Source: Pseudorhodoferax soli
Lineage (GTDB): Bacteria; Pseudomonadota; Gammaproteobacteria; Burkholderiales; Burkholderiaceae_C
Reading direction: 5' to 3'
Length of the DNA stretch: 64,000 nt
NCBI RefSeq assembly: GCF_003337555.1
Contig: NZ_QPJK01000007.1
Span: 412,416-476,415 of the forward strand
In this document: positions 16,108 through 24,236 of the stretch, in pieces
Numbering within the stretch: position 1 is the first letter of the stretch
Layout: each line of letters opens with the position of its first letter
Program-made: the position numbers and the translations under genes
Notes under the pieces: generated by a model
What the model saw: only the letters and a program-made list of their open reading frames with translations
Databases searched by the model: none
Told to the model about the DNA's origin: nothing

Positions 16108-16983
16108 ATGCGCGATTTCTCTTCCAGCCACGAATGGCTCTCCATGAACACCGCCACCGTGCGCAAGCAGTGGGAGTTGCCGCAAATCATCGACGCGTGC
16201 GCACGCCGCGGCATCCGCGCCATCAGCCCCTGGCGCGACCAGGTGGCCGCCGCTGGCCTGGAGGCCACGCGCCGGCAGCTGAAAGAGCACGGCATGCAAC
16301 TTTCCGGCTACTGCCGCGGCGGCTTCTATCCGGCTGCCGACAAAGCCGGTCTGGCGGCGGCGCTCGACGACAACCGCCGCGCCATCGACGAGGCCAAGAC
16401 GCTGGATGCGGCATGCCTCGTGCTGGTGGTCGGCTCGCTGCCCGGCGCGCTGCAAGGCAAGCCGGCCTACACCGACATCGCACGTGCCCGCAACGAGGTG
16501 CGCGACGGCATCGCCGCCTCGCTCGAGTACGCACGCGAGGTCGGCATGCCGCTGGCCATCGAGCCGCTGCACCCCATGCAGGCGGCCGAGCGCGCCTGCA
16601 TCAACACGCTGGAACACGCGCTGGACCTGTGCGATGCACTCGACCCCGGCCAGACCGGCATGCTGGGCGTGGCCATGGATGTCTACCACTGCTGGTGGGA
16701 TCCCAAGCTCGAGCAGCAGATCGCACGCGCCGGCGATGCGAAGAACACGCGCCTCCTGGCCTACCACGTCTGCGACTGGCTCACGCCCACGCGCGACCTG
16801 CTGAACGACCGCGGCATGATGGGCGATGGCGTGATCGAGCTCAAGAAGGTGCGCGGCTGGGTCGAAGCGGCCGGCTTCAGAGGCTTCGCCGAGGTCGAGA
16901 TCTTTTCGGAACTCGATTGGTGGCAACGCCCCGGCGCCGAGGTGCTCGACACCTGCATCGCGCGCCACAAGAGCGTGGTGTGA
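16108..16983 (+). CDS. Sugar phosphate isomerase/epimerase (AP-endonuclease-2 TIM barrel)
   Basis: A 291-residue TIM-barrel protein of the xylose-isomerase-like/AP endonuclease 2 group. Metal-binding acidic and histidine residues are visible in MPLAIEPLHPMQ, GVAMDVYHCWWDP and FAEVEIFSELDWW. Family members isomerise sugars, ketoacids or inosose. The ATG at 16108 is used because the frame upstream lies inside the preceding gene. It is last in the coupled oxidoreductase set, and its pairing with Gfo/Idh/MocA and DUF993 genes points to a polyol or inositol-like substrate. Confidence 0.9.
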   Translation: MRDFSSSHEWLSMNTATVRKQWELPQIIDACARRGIRAISPWRDQVAAAGLEATRRQLKEHGMQLSGYCRGGFYPAADKAGLAAALDDNRRAIDEAKTLDAACLVLVVGSLPGALQGKPAYTDIARARNEVRDGIAASLEYAREVGMPLAIEPLHPMQAAERACINTLEHALDLCDALDPGQTGMLGVAMDVYHCWWDPKLEQQIARAGDAKNTRLLAYHVCDWLTPTRDLLNDRGMMGDGVIELKKVRGWVEAAGFRGFAEVEIFSELDWWQRPGAEVLDTCIARHKSVV

Positions 16984-17002
16984 GCGCGGTATAAACCGCG
17001 CC

Positions 17003-17917
17003 GTGCACATTCTCACGACCCACGCAGCCGCCAACAGACGCGGCATCTGGATGATGGTCGGTGCCATGGCGGGCTTCGTCGTCAACGACGCCATCGTCAA
17101 GCACGTGAGCGAGGACATGCCCTCGGCGCAGCTGATCTTCCTGCGCGGCGCGCTGGCCTCCTTGCTGGTGCTGGGCATGGCCTTGGCGCTGGGTGCGCGC
17201 AGGCAGTTGCGCCACGCGCTGCATCCCCGCGTGGCGGCGCGCGCAGCGGTGGACGCCTGCGCCACGGTGATGTACCTGCTCTCGCTGTTCCATCTGCCGC
17301 TCGGCAATGCGACGGCCATCAACCTTGCGGCGCCGCTGTTCATGGTCGTGTTCGCGGTGTGGTTCCTGAAGGAGCGCCCTGGCGCAGCGCGCTGGCTGGC
17401 CGTGGCCTTGGGCTTCGCCGGCGTGCTGTGCGTGGTGCAGCCCAGCAGCGAAGGATTCAATGCCTGGGCTTTGCTGTGCCTGGCCGGCACGCTGTTCCAT
17501 GCCACGCGCGACCTGCTCACGCGCCGCATCGATCCGGCCATCCCCTCCATCGTGGTCACGCTGTCCACGGCGGTGGCCGTCACGCTGCTGTCGGGCGCCC
17601 TATCGCTGGCGCAGGGCTGGCAGCCCTTCACCGCGGCACAGCTGGCCTGGCTCGCGGGCGCATCGGTGTTCCTGGTGGCCGGCTATTTCCTGATCATCCA
17701 GTGCATGCGCCAGGGCGAGCTTTCGCTGACGGCGCCATTCCGCTACGCGGCCTTGCTGTTCGCCGTGGTGCTCGGCTACGTCGTCTGGGGCGACGTGCCC
17801 GACGCCTGGGCCTGGTGCGGCATCGCGCTGCTGGTGGGCTCGGGCCTGTACGTGGTGCACGACCAGCGCGGCCGCACGGCACGGGCCGAGCGTCTGGCGC
17901 TCGAAGCACAGGAATAA
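17003..17917 (+). CDS. EamA-family (DMT) transporter
   Basis: A 304-residue membrane protein with about ten hydrophobic helices in two EamA repeats. A GTG at 17003 gives MHILTTHAAANRRGIWMMVG; an internal ATG near 17051 is an alternative. It begins 19 bases after the isomerase gene and may be cotranscribed with the catabolic cluster, possibly exporting an intermediate. There is no sequence evidence for the substrate. Confidence 0.85.
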   Translation: MHILTTHAAANRRGIWMMVGAMAGFVVNDAIVKHVSEDMPSAQLIFLRGALASLLVLGMALALGARRQLRHALHPRVAARAAVDACATVMYLLSLFHLPLGNATAINLAAPLFMVVFAVWFLKERPGAARWLAVALGFAGVLCVVQPSSEGFNAWALLCLAGTLFHATRDLLTRRIDPAIPSIVVTLSTAVAVTLLSGALSLAQGWQPFTAAQLAWLAGASVFLVAGYFLIIQCMRQGELSLTAPFRYAALLFAVVLGYVVWGDVPDAWAWCGIALLVGSGLYVVHDQRGRTARAERLALEAQE

Positions 17918-17930
17918 CGCCAAGGCCTCT

Positions 17931-17978
17931 TGAAAACATCCAACGGCCATCCATATGGATGGTATGAGGATGTTTTCA
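17931..17978. promoter_or_regulatory. 48-bp nested palindromic operator of the RHH gene
   Basis: Outer arms TGAAAACATCC (17931-17941) and GGATGTTTTCA (17968-17978) are perfect inverted repeats. Between them lies a perfect 16-bp palindrome CCATCCATATGGATGG (17947-17962), exactly on the same axis. The site thus holds four CATCC half-sites (17937, 17948 and, inverted, 17957, 17968), the members of each pair spaced 11 bp apart. The last base of the operator is the A of the RHH start codon. Tandem half-sites in helical phase fit cooperative binding by ribbon-helix-helix dimers, so autoregulation is strongly suggested. Confidence 0.85.
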
Positions 17979-18391
17979 TGACCAACACCACGTCCATTGC
18001 GCGCATCAGCGAGTCCGAGAAGCTGACCATCAACCTGGGCTACGTCGATCTGGGCCAGATCGACCTGCTGGTGGCCGAGGGCTTCTACGCCAACCGCAGC
18101 GATTTCATCCGCACCGCCATCCGCAACCACCTGGCGACGCATGGCGACGCGTTGCGCCAGGTCGTCGCGCGCAAGATGCTGGTGCTCGGCCTACAGCAGT
18201 TCTCGGCAGCCGACCTCACACGGGTTCGCGCGGCCGGCGAGAAACTGCAGATCAGGGTGCTGGGATTGGCCAGCATCGCGCCCGATGTGCCAGCAGAACT
18301 TGCGGCGGAGACCATCGAATCCATCACCGTACTGGGTGCGCTGCATGCGAGCCCGGCCGTCCGTGCCGCATTGGCCGGACGCATCCACTGA
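17978..18391 (+). CDS. Ribbon-helix-helix (CopG/NikR-type) transcriptional regulator
   Basis: A 137-residue protein whose first 55 residues form the RHH fold: strand KLTINLGYVDLGQIDLLVAE, then helices YANRSDFIRTAIRNHL. The C-terminal half (IRVLGLASIAPDVPAELAAE) is of unknown function. The ATG at 17978 has GAGG 9 bases upstream and abuts the operator palindrome. It lies 15 bases before the PHB-depolymerase-like esterase gene and very likely controls it together with itself. Confidence 0.88.
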   Translation: MTNTTSIARISESEKLTINLGYVDLGQIDLLVAEGFYANRSDFIRTAIRNHLATHGDALRQVVARKMLVLGLQQFSAADLTRVRAAGEKLQIRVLGLASIAPDVPAELAAETIESITVLGALHASPAVRAALAGRIH

Positions 18392-18406
18392 AACGAGAAC
18401 TCCCCC

Positions 18407-19489
18407 ATGAAGCACCTGTTCACCGAGCTGTTCGGCGATGCCACGCGCCTGACACAGGGTGGCCAACTCCAGGCCGCCACCGACCTCATCCATCGCACGC
18501 TGCGCGATGCCGGCCTGGCTGGCGCGGCACCGAGGCAGGAGCCGCCGGACCCGCGGAACGTCATCGATGCCGAGAGCCGCGTGATCGCCGACGAAGTGCC
18601 GCCCGACGCGGCCGCGCGCCATGCGCACGAAGCGTCGCCCGCTGCCGAGCAATGGCTGGACGGCAGCTTCAGCCACCGCGGCCGCACAGTGGCCTACAAG
18701 CTCTACGTGCCGCCCACTGCGGCCGGTGCCGTGCCTGCGCCGCGCCCACTGCTCGTCATGCTGCACGGCTGCACGCAGGACGCGGACGATTTCGCCGCCG
18801 GCACGCGCATGAACCAGCTGGCCCGCGCGGCGGGCATGCTGGTGCTGTACCCCGTGCAGACCCAGCACGCCAACGCGCAGAAGTGCTGGAACTGGTTCAA
18901 GCCCCAGCACCAGCGGCGCGACCAGGGCGAGCCGGCCCTGCTGGCCGCCCTGACGCGGGAGGTCATGGGGGCGCATGCGGTCGATGCCGCGCGCGTCTAC
19001 GTGGCCGGCCTGTCGGCAGGCGGCGCCATGGCCGACATCCTGGGCCGCCACCATGCCGACCTGTTCGCCGCCGTGGGCGTGCATTCCGGTCTGCCGCTGG
19101 GCGCGGCGAGCGATCTGCCCTCGGCCCTGGCAGCCATGCGCAGCGGCCCCGCGGCCGCGGCCACGGCGGACCTGCCGGCGTGTCCGGTGATCGTGTTCCA
19201 CGGCGACGCGGACAGCACGGTGCATCCCGCCAACGGCGCCGCCGTCGCACGCGCCGGCCAGCAACACGGGCAGCCCGACATCACCAAGGGCCGCGCGCCC
19301 AACGGCAAGGGCTTCACCCACACCGTCTACCGCGGCGCCGACGGCAGCAGCCAGGTCGAACACTGGCTGCTGCACGGCCTGGGCCATGCCTGGTCGGGCG
19401 GCAGCGCCCAGGGCAGTTACACCGCGCCGGGTGGCGTGGATGCCAGCGCCGAGATGCTGCGCTTCCTGCTGTCGCACAGGCGTCCTTAG
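18407..19489 (+). CDS. PHB-depolymerase-family esterase
   Basis: A 360-residue alpha/beta hydrolase of the short-chain poly(3-hydroxyalkanoate) depolymerase/feruloyl-esterase group. Ser203 sits in the lipase box GLSAGGAM, the Asp in HGDADSTVHP (about 265) and the His in HGLGHAWSGG (about 326). The oxyanion region is MLHGCTQDADDF. There is no clear signal peptide; the first 80 residues are a helical extension, so it may be intracellular or non-classically placed. It is in an operon with the RHH regulator. Actual activity on PHB, rather than on another ester, is not proven by sequence. Confidence 0.9.
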   Translation: MKHLFTELFGDATRLTQGGQLQAATDLIHRTLRDAGLAGAAPRQEPPDPRNVIDAESRVIADEVPPDAAARHAHEASPAAEQWLDGSFSHRGRTVAYKLYVPPTAAGAVPAPRPLLVMLHGCTQDADDFAAGTRMNQLARAAGMLVLYPVQTQHANAQKCWNWFKPQHQRRDQGEPALLAALTREVMGAHAVDAARVYVAGLSAGGAMADILGRHHADLFAAVGVHSGLPLGAASDLPSALAAMRSGPAAAATADLPACPVIVFHGDADSTVHPANGAAVARAGQQHGQPDITKGRAPNGKGFTHTVYRGADGSSQVEHWLLHGLGHAWSGGSAQGSYTAPGGVDASAEMLRFLLSHRRP

Positions 19490-19554
19490 CCGCCACAGGC
19501 TTGCCGCACGCCGCCTAGAATCGTTCCGCGCCGGCCTTCACGGGCCGGCGCAAA

Positions 19555-19739
19555 GCGTTCTCAGGGCGGGGTGCAATTCCCCACCGGCGGTGATGGCGGG
19601 GCAACCTGCACAAGCCCGCGAGCGCCTCGCACCGCACGGTGCGAGGGTCAGCAGATCCGGTGCGATCCCGGAGCCGACGGTTAGAACGTGTTCGATGCGA
19701 GCACGTTCTTAAAGTCCGGATGAAAGAGAGCGCGAACGC
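19555..19739 (+). promoter_or_regulatory. FMN riboswitch (RFN element)
   Basis: The conserved RFN core is readable: AGGGCGGGGTGCAATTCCCC, ACCGGCGGTGAT, then AGCCCGCGAGCG, GGTCAGCAGATCCGGTG, CCGGAGCCGACGGT and AAAGTCCGGATGAAAGAGA. The closing helix P1 is GCGTTC (19555-19560) with GAACGC (19734-19739). FMN binding lowers expression of riboflavin genes. It controls ribH 87 bases downstream. A 9-bp GC hairpin (19528-19551) precedes P1 and a TAGAAT -10-like box lies at 19516-19521. Confidence 0.97.
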
Positions 19740-19747
19740 GGTATCCC

Positions 19748-19819
19748 GCGCGCGTCCGCCATGGACGCGCGCAGGCCATGCGCTCGTGCGCCCTGATTCA
19801 GGCCAACCTTGCTCCAAGG
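19748..19819 (+). promoter_or_regulatory. Expression platform of the FMN riboswitch
   Basis: Directly after P1 is a strong 10-bp hairpin GCGCGCGTCC / GGACGCGCGC (19748-19772, 5-base loop) without a T-run. Nearer the gene, CCTTG (19807-19811) can pair with CAAGG (19815-19819), which contains the ribH Shine-Dalgarno AAGGA. Absence of a U-tract and presence of a Shine-Dalgarno-masking hairpin suggest translational rather than intrinsic-terminator control. Confidence 0.5.
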
Positions 19820-19826
19820 AAACACC

Positions 19827-20330
19827 ATGAGTCAGCTCAACGACCTTCCTCTCTCCTCCCACAGCAGCAGCGAGCAGCGCCGCATCGCCTTCGTCGAGGC
19901 GCAGTGGCATTCCGACATCGTGCACCAGGCACGCGACGCCTTCCTCGCCGAGATGGAGCGCCAGGGCATTGCGCGCGAGCGCATCGACGTGCTCGACGTG
20001 CCTGGCGCGTTCGAGATCCCGCTGCATGCCAAGCGCCTGGCCCAGTCGGGCCGCTACGCCGCCGTGGTCTGCTGCGCGCTCGTCGTCGACGGCGGCATCT
20101 ACCGCCACGAGTTCGTCGCCAACACGGTGGTCAGCCGCCTGATGGACCTGCAACTGGAAACCATGGTGCCCATGATTTCGGCCGTGCTGACGCCGCACCA
20201 CTTCCATGAACACGTGGAACACCGCAAGTACTTCCACCAGCACTTCGCGGTGAAGGGCACGGAAGCCGCGCAGGCCTGCGTGCAGACTATCGCCGGGCTG
20301 CAGCGCCTGGACGCGCTGCTCGCCGCTTGA
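19827..20330 (+). CDS. ribH: Type-II lumazine synthase (6,7-dimethyl-8-ribityllumazine synthase)
   Basis: Condenses 5-amino-6-ribitylaminouracil with dihydroxybutanone phosphate in the penultimate step of riboflavin synthesis. The 167-residue sequence has VPGAFEIPLHAKRL near residue 58 and the type-II signature ALVVDGGIYRHEFVAN rather than the GxVIRGxTxHF of the common enzyme, resembling the RibH2 (decameric) class of Brucella and Mesorhizobium. The ATG at 19827 has AAGGAAA upstream. It stands alone behind the FMN riboswitch with no other rib genes, so a main rib operon probably exists elsewhere. Confidence 0.93.
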   Translation: MSQLNDLPLSSHSSSEQRRIAFVEAQWHSDIVHQARDAFLAEMERQGIARERIDVLDVPGAFEIPLHAKRLAQSGRYAAVVCCALVVDGGIYRHEFVANTVVSRLMDLQLETMVPMISAVLTPHHFHEHVEHRKYFHQHFAVKGTEAAQACVQTIAGLQRLDALLAA

Positions 20331-20334
20331 CGGC

Positions 20335-21084
20335 CTAACGGCGCAACAGCTCGGGCAGTGCGGACGCCAGGATGGCCACGCCCGAGGCCGTCAACAGACC
20401 CAGCACCAGGCGGCGGAACGCCGCCTCGGACAGGCCCTGGTAGAGCCGCGCGCCCAGCAACACCGGCACCAGCACGGCCGCAGCCACGATGGCCAGCAGC
20501 GGCACCATGGCGGCCGTCAGGTGGCCGCCCAGCACATGCAGGGCCAGCGCCACGCTCAGCATGGCCAGGTTGAAGTTCTGGACCACGGCGCGCTGGGCGT
20601 CGCGCGGGTAGCCACGCAGGGTGCACCACAGCGTGGGCACCGTGCCCGACAGGCCGCCGATGCCGCCCATCACGCCGCCGACGAATCCAGCCAAGCCGTC
20701 GCCCAGCCGCCCGCCCCGGATGCGCGGCAGCCGCGCCGACAGCAGCATGGCCGGGCACCAGACCACCAGCAGCAGGCCCAGCGCGGCCTTGAACACCACC
20801 ACGTCCAGCCGCGGCAGCAGCCACAGGCCCAGCGGCACGCCGCACAGGCCGCCGACCACGAAGGGCCAGAGCAAGGCCTTGTCGGGCATGCGGCGCTGGG
20901 TGAAGGCGGCAATCACCTGCCCGGTCCAGCCGCCGAAGATCGCGAGCGATGCGCCCAGCAGTGGGTCCAGCGTCCAGGCCCAGACCGACAGCGAGACCAT
21001 GCTGAACGCAAAGCCCGACAGGCCTTGCACGAAACCGGCCAGGGCCGCACCGATGGCGACCCAGGCGACCAGCGCCAGCGACAC
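20335..21084 (-). CDS. TauE/SafE-family membrane permease
   Basis: A 249-residue protein with about eight hydrophobic segments and the TauE/SafE (TSUP) pattern, including GFVQGLSGFAFSMVS and GFVGGVMGGIGGLSG in the two halves. Members move sulfite, sulfoacetate or other small anions. It starts with GTG at 21084 immediately after the MFS stop codon, so it is cotranscribed with the MFS gene. It converges with ribH, leaving only a few bases between the stops. Confidence 0.88.
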   Translation of the reverse strand: MSLALVAWVAIGAALAGFVQGLSGFAFSMVSLSVWAWTLDPLLGASLAIFGGWTGQVIAAFTQRRMPDKALLWPFVVGGLCGVPLGLWLLPRLDVVVFKAALGLLLVVWCPAMLLSARLPRIRGGRLGDGLAGFVGGVMGGIGGLSGTVPTLWCTLRGYPRDAQRAVVQNFNLAMLSVALALHVLGGHLTAAMVPLLAIVAAAVLVPVLLGARLYQGLSEAAFRRLVLGLLTASGVAILASALPELLRR

Positions 21085-22323
21085 TCAGGCCGGCGCCAGG
21101 GCCGTGCGCCGCACGCGGCCCACGTTGAACGCGCTGGCGATCAACACGGCCTGCACGAGGGCCAGGCCGATGAACACAGCCGCGTACTGGCCCTTGTCCA
21201 TCAGCGGGCCGAACACCAGCGGCGCCAGGGCCTGGCCGATGTCCAGGCCCGAGTAGACGACACCGTAGACGCGGCCGCTCGCGTTGGCCGGCGTGGCGCG
21301 CTTGACGATCATGTCGCGCGAGGGCCCGGCGATGCCCGCCCCCAGCCCCATGAGGCCGAACATCACCGGCACCATCCAGGCCGGCGGGTGCATGAACCCC
21401 AGCGCCAGCGCCACGCAGGCCGCGAAGCCGAAGCCCAGGGCCACCAGCTTCTCGCAGCGCGTGGGGTCGGACACCAGAAAGCCCCCCGCCACCATGGCCA
21501 GCGCGCTGCAGACCATGTAGACCGTCAGGCACAGCGCAGCCTGTGCCACCGGCACGGCGTGCAGCTCGCGCGCCGCGCCGGGCGCGAACACCTGCACGAT
21601 GCCCAATGCCACCGCGTAGAAAAAGAAGAAACCGAAGCACATCCAGACCGCCGGGATGCGCAGGAAGCCGAAGCTGCTGTCCGCCGCGGCGGCACCGGGC
21701 TTTGCCGGCACTGCTGCAGGCAGCGCCAGCTTCTCGCGGTTGAAGAGCAGCAGCGCCAGCACCGCGAACGCGAACACGCCGGCGCAGACCAGCGCCGTGC
21801 GCCACGAGGTGGCGATCGCGATCGGCACCAGCATGGCTGGCGCCACCGCCCAGCCCAGGCTGCCGGTGATGCCGTGCACGCTGTAGCCGTGGCCCAGCCG
21901 CGCCGCACTGACCTTGCGGTTCAGCAGCGTGTAGTCGACCGGGTGGAACACGCCGTTGCCGACGCCGGCCACCACCGAGAACATGGCCAGCATCCAGTAG
22001 TGCGTGCTCACCGAATAGCCGAAGGCCGCCAGCCCCAGCAGCGCGAGCCCGCCGAACAGCACGGGCCGCGGCCCGAAGCGGTCCACCACGAAACCAGAGG
22101 CCGCCTGCACCGCGCACGAAGTGACGAAGAACAGCGTCATCAGGAAGCCGAGCTCGGCATAGCCCACGCCGAAGTCGTCCTTGAGCCAGGGAAACAGCGG
22201 CGCCAGCAGCAGCTGGCTGAAGTGGCTGACCAGGTGGGCGATGCCGACCAGGCCGATCACGTGTGCGTCTTGTCTCAGGCCCGCCTTGCCCGCCGGCAGG
22301 GAAGCCGCTGTTGTCGTCGTCAT
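21085..22323 (-). CDS. MFS transporter
   Basis: A 412-residue protein with twelve predicted membrane helices and the cytoplasmic-loop motif VDRFGPRPVLFGG between helices 2 and 3. The start at 22323 (MTTTTAAS) is preferred because upstream in-frame residues overlap the divergent promoter. It is divergent from an AraC-family gene, which probably regulates it, and is followed by a TauE-like permease. The substrate is unknown. Confidence 0.88.
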   Translation of the reverse strand: MTTTTAASLPAGKAGLRQDAHVIGLVGIAHLVSHFSQLLLAPLFPWLKDDFGVGYAELGFLMTLFFVTSCAVQAASGFVVDRFGPRPVLFGGLALLGLAAFGYSVSTHYWMLAMFSVVAGVGNGVFHPVDYTLLNRKVSAARLGHGYSVHGITGSLGWAVAPAMLVPIAIATSWRTALVCAGVFAFAVLALLLFNREKLALPAAVPAKPGAAAADSSFGFLRIPAVWMCFGFFFFYAVALGIVQVFAPGAARELHAVPVAQAALCLTVYMVCSALAMVAGGFLVSDPTRCEKLVALGFGFAACVALALGFMHPPAWMVPVMFGLMGLGAGIAGPSRDMIVKRATPANASGRVYGVVYSGLDIGQALAPLVFGPLMDKGQYAAVFIGLALVQAVLIASAFNVGRVRRTALAPA

Positions 22324-22351
22324 GGAGGCAGATGCTACGCCTGCAGAAATG

Positions 22352-22374
22352 CGACGAAAGGACAGGATTCGTCG
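22352..22374. promoter_or_regulatory. Inverted repeat in the MFS/AraC divergent promoter
   Basis: CGACGAA (22352-22358) and TTCGTCG (22368-22374) are perfect 7-bp arms separated by 9 bases, in the 71-base gap between the two divergent genes. It is well placed as a regulator-binding site, although AraC proteins more often use direct repeats. Confidence 0.45.
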
Positions 22375-22394
22375 AATACCGGACAATCTGCACC

Positions 22395-23222
22395 ATGGCC
22401 CAGCGACACGCCCGCCTGGAACCGGTGGGCGACACCGACCCCTTCACGCCCGATGCCGCGCGCCAGGTGCGCGTGCGCGCGCGCAGCATGCCGGCCGACA
22501 CCCACTTCGAGCCGCACCGCCACCCCTGGGCCCAGCTGGCCTTCTGCGCCAGCGGCACCTTGCGGGTGCGCGCCCTGCCCGAGGGCGATGAAGGCGAGCG
22601 GCGCGAGGAGCTGACCTACATCGTGCCGCCTTCGCGCGCGGTGTGGATCGCGCCGGGCCAGCTGCACTGCATCGACGTGCTGGAGGCGGCGGAGTTCCGC
22701 ACGCTCTACCTGCACGCCAGCCTCACGCCGGCGGGCTGGAGCGGCAGCCGCATGATCGTAGCCTCGGCGCTGCTGCGCGAACTCGTGCAGGGGCTGGACG
22801 CGCAGCCGCTGCGCCCCGAGCGCGAAGCCCTGCTGATGCGGCTCGTGCACGACGAGATCACGCATGCCGATCCGCAGGCCCTGGCCGTGCCCATGCCGCA
22901 TGCGCAGCATGGCGACAAGCGCCTGCGCGCGCTGTGCGAGGCCGTGGTGCGGGCCCCGGCGGCACGCACCACATTGGCCGGCTGGGCCGCCGACGTGGGC
23001 GCCAGCGAGCGCACCATCGCGCGGCTGTTCCAGGGCGAGCTCGGCACCAGCTACCAGCAGTGGCGCCAGCAGGCGGCCCTGGCCCATGCCTTGCCGCTGC
23101 TGGCCCAGGGCGCCTCGGTGGCGCAGGTGGCAGCCGCCACGGGCTACGCCAGCGAGAGCGCCTTCTCGGCGATGTTCAAGGCCGCCATGGGCCAGCCGCC
23201 GAGCAGCTTCCAAGGGCGCTGA
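22395..23222 (+). CDS. AraC-family transcriptional regulator with cupin domain
   Basis: A 275-residue protein: an N-terminal cupin-like sensor (DTHFEPHRHPWAQLAFCASG, residues about 32-110) and a C-terminal AraC HTH pair (LAGWAADVGASERTIARLF and VAQVAAATGYASESAFSAMF). The start at 22395 removes sequence overlapping the MFS promoter. It likely controls the divergent MFS/TauE operon. Confidence 0.92.
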   Translation: MAQRHARLEPVGDTDPFTPDAARQVRVRARSMPADTHFEPHRHPWAQLAFCASGTLRVRALPEGDEGERREELTYIVPPSRAVWIAPGQLHCIDVLEAAEFRTLYLHASLTPAGWSGSRMIVASALLRELVQGLDAQPLRPEREALLMRLVHDEITHADPQALAVPMPHAQHGDKRLRALCEAVVRAPAARTTLAGWAADVGASERTIARLFQGELGTSYQQWRQQAALAHALPLLAQGASVAQVAAATGYASESAFSAMFKAAMGQPPSSFQGR

Positions 23223-23231
23223 GCCGGTGAT

Positions 23232-23275
23232 TCATCGCTTTTCCGACCGGAAATCGATGAACTTAAATCGCTTTT
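23232..23275. promoter_or_regulatory. Inverted-repeat and ATCGCTTTT motifs before SBP gene
   Basis: The stretch has a 29-bp near-perfect dyad (TCATCG at 23232-23237, TTTCC / GGAAA inside, CGATGA at 23255-23260) and two copies of ATCGCTTTT (23234-23242, 23267-23275). The same 9-mer occurs at 25189-25197 before the class-V aminotransferase gene, with AATCG 15-16 bases upstream in both places. This suggests one regulator, probably the LysR protein at 24237-25139. Confidence 0.45.
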
Positions 23276-23342
23276 TGATCAACCGGCTTGCTCCCAGAAT
23301 CGCGGTCTTGCCCCACCCCAACCCCCTCGCGAGGCCCCCGAC

Positions 23343-24236
23343 ATGCAGCAACTTCTCTCCCTGACGATCGCCATGGCCGCCGCCCTCGCCTGCGGGCACG
23401 CTGCAGCGCAGTCCGACACGCTGGCCAAGATCAAGTCGAGCGGCGCCATCACCATCGGCGCACGCGACAGCCAGATCCCGTTCTCGTACAAGCCCACCGG
23501 CAGCGGTGACCCGACCGGCTTCACCAACGACATCTGCCTGAAGATCGTCGATGCGGTCAAGGCCCAGCTCGCGTTGCCCAGGCTCGAGGTGCGCTACATG
23601 ATCCTGACCTCGACCAACCGCATCCCGCTGCTCACCAACGGCTCGGTCGACCTGGACTGCGCCACCACCACCAACACCGTGCAGCGCCAGCAGCAGGTGG
23701 CCTTCGCGCCCAGCCACTTCGTGACCAGCATCACGGCGGCCGTCAAGAAGAACTCGGGCATCAACAGCTTCGCCGACCTGAACGGCAAGACCGTCTCCAC
23801 CGTGGCCGGCAGCACCGGCGTGCAGCTGCTGCGCAGCTACAAGCGCTCGGGCAACATCGAGGTGCAGGACCTGGCGGCCAAGGACACGGCGGACGGCTTC
23901 CTCATGATGGCCTCGGGCCGCACGGCCGCCTACATCCTGGACGATGTGCAACTGGCCGGCCTGATCGCCACCTCGCCCAACCCCGACGACTTCAAGATCC
24001 TCACGCAGGAATCGCTGCGCCAGGAGCCCTACGGCATCATGGTCCGCAAGGACGACCCCGCCTTCAAGGCGCTGGTCGACAAGACCGTGACCGAGATCAT
24101 GGCCTCCGGTGCGATCAACGAGATCTATGCCAAGTGGTTCCTGCGGCCGATCCCGCCGACCAACGCCAACCTGAACTTCCCGATGACCGACGCGGTCAAG
24201 GAGATCTACCGGAACCCCAACAACAACGGCGTCTGA
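23343..24236 (+). CDS. Amino-acid ABC transporter periplasmic binding protein (GltI-like)
   Basis: A 297-residue solute-binding protein of family 3. A signal peptide ends around residue 22 (MAAALACGHAAAQ). The sequence LDCATTTNTVQRQQQVAFAPSHF parallels the ligand-loop region of glutamate/aspartate-binding GltI. No permease or ATPase gene is adjacent, so it is an orphan. Its stop codon directly abuts that of the convergent LysR gene. Shared upstream motifs tie it to that regulator and the aminotransferase. Confidence 0.9.
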   Translation: MQQLLSLTIAMAAALACGHAAAQSDTLAKIKSSGAITIGARDSQIPFSYKPTGSGDPTGFTNDICLKIVDAVKAQLALPRLEVRYMILTSTNRIPLLTNGSVDLDCATTTNTVQRQQQVAFAPSHFVTSITAAVKKNSGINSFADLNGKTVSTVAGSTGVQLLRSYKRSGNIEVQDLAAKDTADGFLMMASGRTAAYILDDVQLAGLIATSPNPDDFKILTQESLRQEPYGIMVRKDDPAFKALVDKTVTEIMASGAINEIYAKWFLRPIPPTNANLNFPMTDAVKEIYRNPNNNGV

